Assembly (NCBI RefSeq): GCF_009389715.1
Contig: NC_052392.1
Span: 37,181,910-37,245,909, forward strand
Source: Phoenix dactylifera
Lineage: Eukaryota; Streptophyta; Magnoliopsida; Arecales; Arecaceae
DNA length: 64,000 nt
Direction of reading: 5' to 3'
Shown: piece by piece, positions 62,301 to 64,000 of the stretch
How positions within the stretch are numbered: the stretch's first letter is position 1
How the letters are laid out: every line of letters starts with the position of its first letter
Program-made: the position numbers and the translations under genes
Notes under the pieces: model-generated
Database searches by the model: none
Seen by the model: the letters and a program-made list of their open reading frames with translations, nothing else
Told to the model about the DNA's origin: nothing

Positions 62301-63431
62301 GCTTTGTAACTACCAACCATGCTCCACAACGGACCCCTTCTTGATGGAAAAAAAAAAGCTTGGAAAAAATTGATGTTAAACTAATTTTGGCAGGTTTATG
62401 AAGATAAATAGTATCGTAGAGTTGGTGTAGTAATTCATCTCAATGGTAATGGTTATCCCTAAAGCGTAACAAAGTAAGTCTCTGCTCGGTTGTCTTCTGA
62501 GTGCATATTGAATTCTGATGAATGAACAATAATATAATTACTTTTGAACATGCACTAGGAGTAACCATTGAAGGTATACTTATTATACCATATTAACAAC
62601 TCAAGTTCATCAACTATTATCAGAATAACTTTTAAGAAAAGCAAATTTTACAAACAAATAAACTTACAAAATTAGGGATTGGTTATTAGGTATATTTGCA
62701 GATAATTCTTTAAGTGTTATGATGAATATTAGCAGATGGATCATGCATTATGACACTATGACACTGGAGGCCTAGACGCAATTTGTAATGTAAGGTCGTA
62801 ATTAATCATGCTCATCTAACATTCGTGTTCCCTCTGTACAGAAAAAAGCGGATCATGCACATGGTTTCAAACAAATACTAAAAAATCCATAGAATTCTCT
62901 AATAGGCTTCATCTTAGTAGCTCAAATCACTGTGCTATCTTCCTAACAAAAAAATGCATCACAAAATGCCAATAATAATTATATGGCAACCTCGAATCCT
63001 AAATCAGCATCAAGCAGAGAACTCCCACATATTGATTCAAGAACAGTATAAGGAACCACCATTAGATTCGGAATCAACAGAAGAAAGAAGACTTCTTGTG
63101 AAAAGCGAAAGGGGACTAGGGTTAGCGAGGCTCACGTGGAGGAGGAGGGTCCAAGGAGAGGGTTCTCGAAGAAGGGCTGGAAGGAGAAGCGGCCGAGGGG
63201 GCGGAGGGCGCAGTCGCCGCCAGAGCGGCCGGGGCAGTCGTTGACGAACATGGTGACGAAGAAGGCGACGAGGTGGACGACCACGAAGAGGGAGACCACC
63301 CACGTGTTCTCCGATCGCCTGCGGCCGAAGAACGGGAGCCTCTGGGTGGCGGAGTCCGCCGGCGCCGCCATCTCCAGGCCGAGGTGTTCCTTCGCCACCG
63401 CCGCCGCCGCCGCCGCGCCGCTTTTCTCCAT
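53340..63431 (-). CDS. Rhomboid-like membrane protein, predicted proteolytically inactive
   Basis: Six exons on the minus strand: 63136-63431, 55732-55895, 54666-54829, 54335-54597, 54105-54231 and 53340-53462, all GT-AG with matching phases, giving 378 aa. It is a plant RBL-type rhomboid: NDCPGRS and FSFQPFFENPLLGPSSST before the core, the WLHAGVIHL loop (126-133), several membrane spans, and a Cys-rich C-terminus with HCGWCHYINCVPTKMWSC and CMRGDKF that is typical of plant RBLs. The active-site pattern is broken: the loop-helix Asn is Asp136, GxSG is GSSA (Ser184 kept, Gly to Ala185), and the catalytic His of NxxHxGG is Asn236 (VDNFGNIGG). The frame is otherwise intact, so selection for a non-proteolytic (iRhom- or derlin-like) role is possible. 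The start is the first ATG after stops that leads into the conserved region. Intron 1 is 7.2 kb. Confidence 0.88.
55216..55674 (-). mobile_element. Complete TRIM in rhomboid intron 2
   Basis: 459 bp, the best-preserved copy. Two LTRs flank an interior with the primer-binding site TGGTATCAGAGCGGACC (minus strand, two bases after the 5' LTR) that fits initiator tRNA-Met, and a polypurine tract AACGGGAGGAGTA directly before the 3' LTR. Flanking 5-mers are AGAAA and AGAAC (4 of 5). The ORF called at 55505-55708 is not coding. Confidence 0.85.
56880..57470. repeat. Segmental duplicate A (empty site)
   Basis: Aligns with 59400-60042 plus 60972-61130. Shared words include GGTAGGAAGAGAA, ATCATTTATGAAGTACAAAAA, GACTAAACTAAA and GCCCCTCC. 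At the point where the other copy carries the solo LTR, this copy reads continuously (CTTGCAAAGCCATGAAAAAG). Confidence 0.75.
57601..58313. mobile_element. TIR element with CCA/CAT-rich core
   Basis: Left end TAGGCCTATTTGGCATTGCT; complement of the right end TAGGTACCATTTGGTATCGC. The core (57785-58180) is degenerate CAT/CCA/ACC trinucleotide repeat, which explains the Pro/His/Ser/Thr-rich ORFs at 57685-58129. A partial tandem copy of the right end follows to about 58490, and another left half lies at about 59180-59335. No transposase is present. Confidence 0.6.
58577..58601 (-). pseudogene. tRNA-Arg relic (5' half only)
   Basis: 25 bases match the 5' end of the tRNA-Arg at 52.9 kb (acceptor strand and D arm) with three mismatches. 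The anticodon and T arms are missing. It lies in the duplicate segment 58545-58835. Confidence 0.7.
59400..61130. repeat. Segmental duplicate B (occupied by a solo LTR)
   Basis: Second copy of the 56880-57470 segment, split by the solo LTR at 60043-60966. The flanks on both sides continue the alignment, so the LTR arrived after the duplication or in only one copy. Confidence 0.7.
60043..60966 (+). mobile_element. Solo LTR, 0.92 kb, with perfect target duplication
   Basis: Starts TGTTAGGGGAAAACCC and ends TTTCCAGCAACA, flanked by CAAAC at 60038-60042 and 60967-60971. It has a TATA-like TATAAAAGG at about 60713, a G+C-rich repeat of GACCAG(A/G)AAGGCGC words near the 5' end, and the SCTTAAGCATCGGAGGG-like word before the 3' end that is common in plant gypsy-type LTRs. 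ORFs at 60002-60274, 60350-60805 and 60785-60979 fall within it and are not genes. Confidence 0.9.
61130..63135. other. Distal intron 1 of the rhomboid gene
   Basis: No gene or intact element recognised. The composition is ordinary AT-rich. Confidence 0.5.
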
Positions 63432-63607
63432 CGCAGAAGACGAATACGTTTCTGAAGCTACGGGGAGGAGGCGAAGGCGTTCTTGAAGGGGTTTTTGCCG
63501 GGCGGGGGTGGTTTCAAGAACGCGCTTCGTTTTGTTTTGTTTTGTTTTAAGCAGCCAAATGGCGGGAGAGCTTGTGATGTAATAAATGCGTGCGGTGAGC
63601 TCTGAGT

Positions 63608-63613
63608 CACGTG
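63608..63613 (-). promoter_or_regulatory. G-box upstream of the rhomboid gene
   Basis: A CACGTG palindrome lies about 180 bp upstream of the ATG at 63431. It is a candidate bZIP/bHLH site only. Confidence 0.35.
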
Positions 63614-63619
63614 AGATCA

Positions 63620-64000
63620 CTGGATTTCTTTCCTAGTTGCTTATATTGTTTCTATTGTTTATATCATTATATGATTTAATTTTTATTCTATGTGGATGCA
63701 ACATATGGAACAATGAACATAATGTTGTTGTCATCCCGTCTCACATATAGCCACCTTTGTAGGTGCCAAGTTTTTTTTTAATAAAAATTCCCTAATAGGT
63801 TAGCCTATATGATAGATGATTTATCATATACGGAATAGATCCATTTCTTTATGTTTGCATAAATAATGGTCACAATATGTCAACCTAGGATATACTATTT
63901 TTATTTTGTTTATTTTTTCTCACATTTGATATAATTAGTTGTAACCGACCTCTGTAGCAACTAAATGTTCAGATACCGTCACAATTAGTGATGCTAAATG
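63620..64000. other. Intergenic, no gene seen
   Basis: AT-rich sequence upstream of the rhomboid gene without recognisable features. Confidence 0.5.

Noticed and set aside
63136-63486. 116-aa Arg-rich plus-strand ORF
   Set aside because: It is the antisense of rhomboid exon 1 in G+C-rich DNA.

Overview
This window is nuclear DNA of a flowering plant, most likely a monocot with a repeat-rich genome; a palm-like genome is my guess and cannot be proven from the sequence. The reasons are intron-split genes with GT-AG borders, plant-specific families (a Shaker-type AKT2-like K+ channel, a UDP-galactose transporter of the KT subfamily, a plant rhomboid-like protein), an Au-type SINE, TRIM elements and large solo LTRs. 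No bacterial, viral or organellar gene block was seen. The supplied open reading frames are mostly shadows, because real exons here are short and had to be joined by splice sites.

Layout. 1-10.9 kb: gene-free and repeat-filled (MITEs, a 0.9 kb TIR element, a full TRIM, a tRNA-derived SINE, AT-rich tandem repeats). 10.9-17.4 kb: a five-exon plus-strand gene for a Golgi UDP-galactose/nucleotide-sugar transporter of 341 aa, with G-boxes and a TATA box upstream and an Au SINE in its 4.2 kb third intron. 17.9-19.8 kb: a three-exon minus-strand gene for a 238-aa universal-stress-protein (USP) domain protein. 20-27.5 kb: intergenic, dominated by a 3.04 kb solo LTR with perfect 5-bp target duplications, inserted in the end of a TIR element. 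27.9-33 kb: a cluster of TRIM copies around a decayed bHLH (bHLH121-like) gene. 33-38 kb: intergenic, with a 46-bp tandem repeat and one unexplained 110-aa ORF. 38.1-47.7 kb: an eleven-exon minus-strand AKT2-like K+ channel gene that carries a one-base frameshift in the ankyrin region. 48.3-50.4 kb: a 2.0 kb LTR. 52.85-52.93 kb: a tRNA-Arg(UCU) gene. 53.3-63.4 kb: a six-exon minus-strand rhomboid-like gene (378 aa) whose 7.2 kb first intron holds a segmental duplication, a TIR element, a tRNA relic and a 0.92 kb solo LTR.

The genes do not form an operon or pathway; they are neighbours only. The best second-look items are: a rhomboid protein with an intact reading frame that has lost its catalytic histidine; a family of about 440-460 bp TRIM elements whose ~140 bp LTR carries a match to the plant snRNA upstream element plus a TATA box, at least seven copies in 64 kb; a TRIM inserted exactly inside a codon of the bHLH pseudogene; the AKT2-like frameshift; and a duplicated pair of segments, one with a live tRNA-Arg gene and one with its relic, and another duplicate pair that gives occupied and empty sites for a solo LTR. 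I found no convincing new multi-gene system. Everything here is read by eye, with no alignment software.
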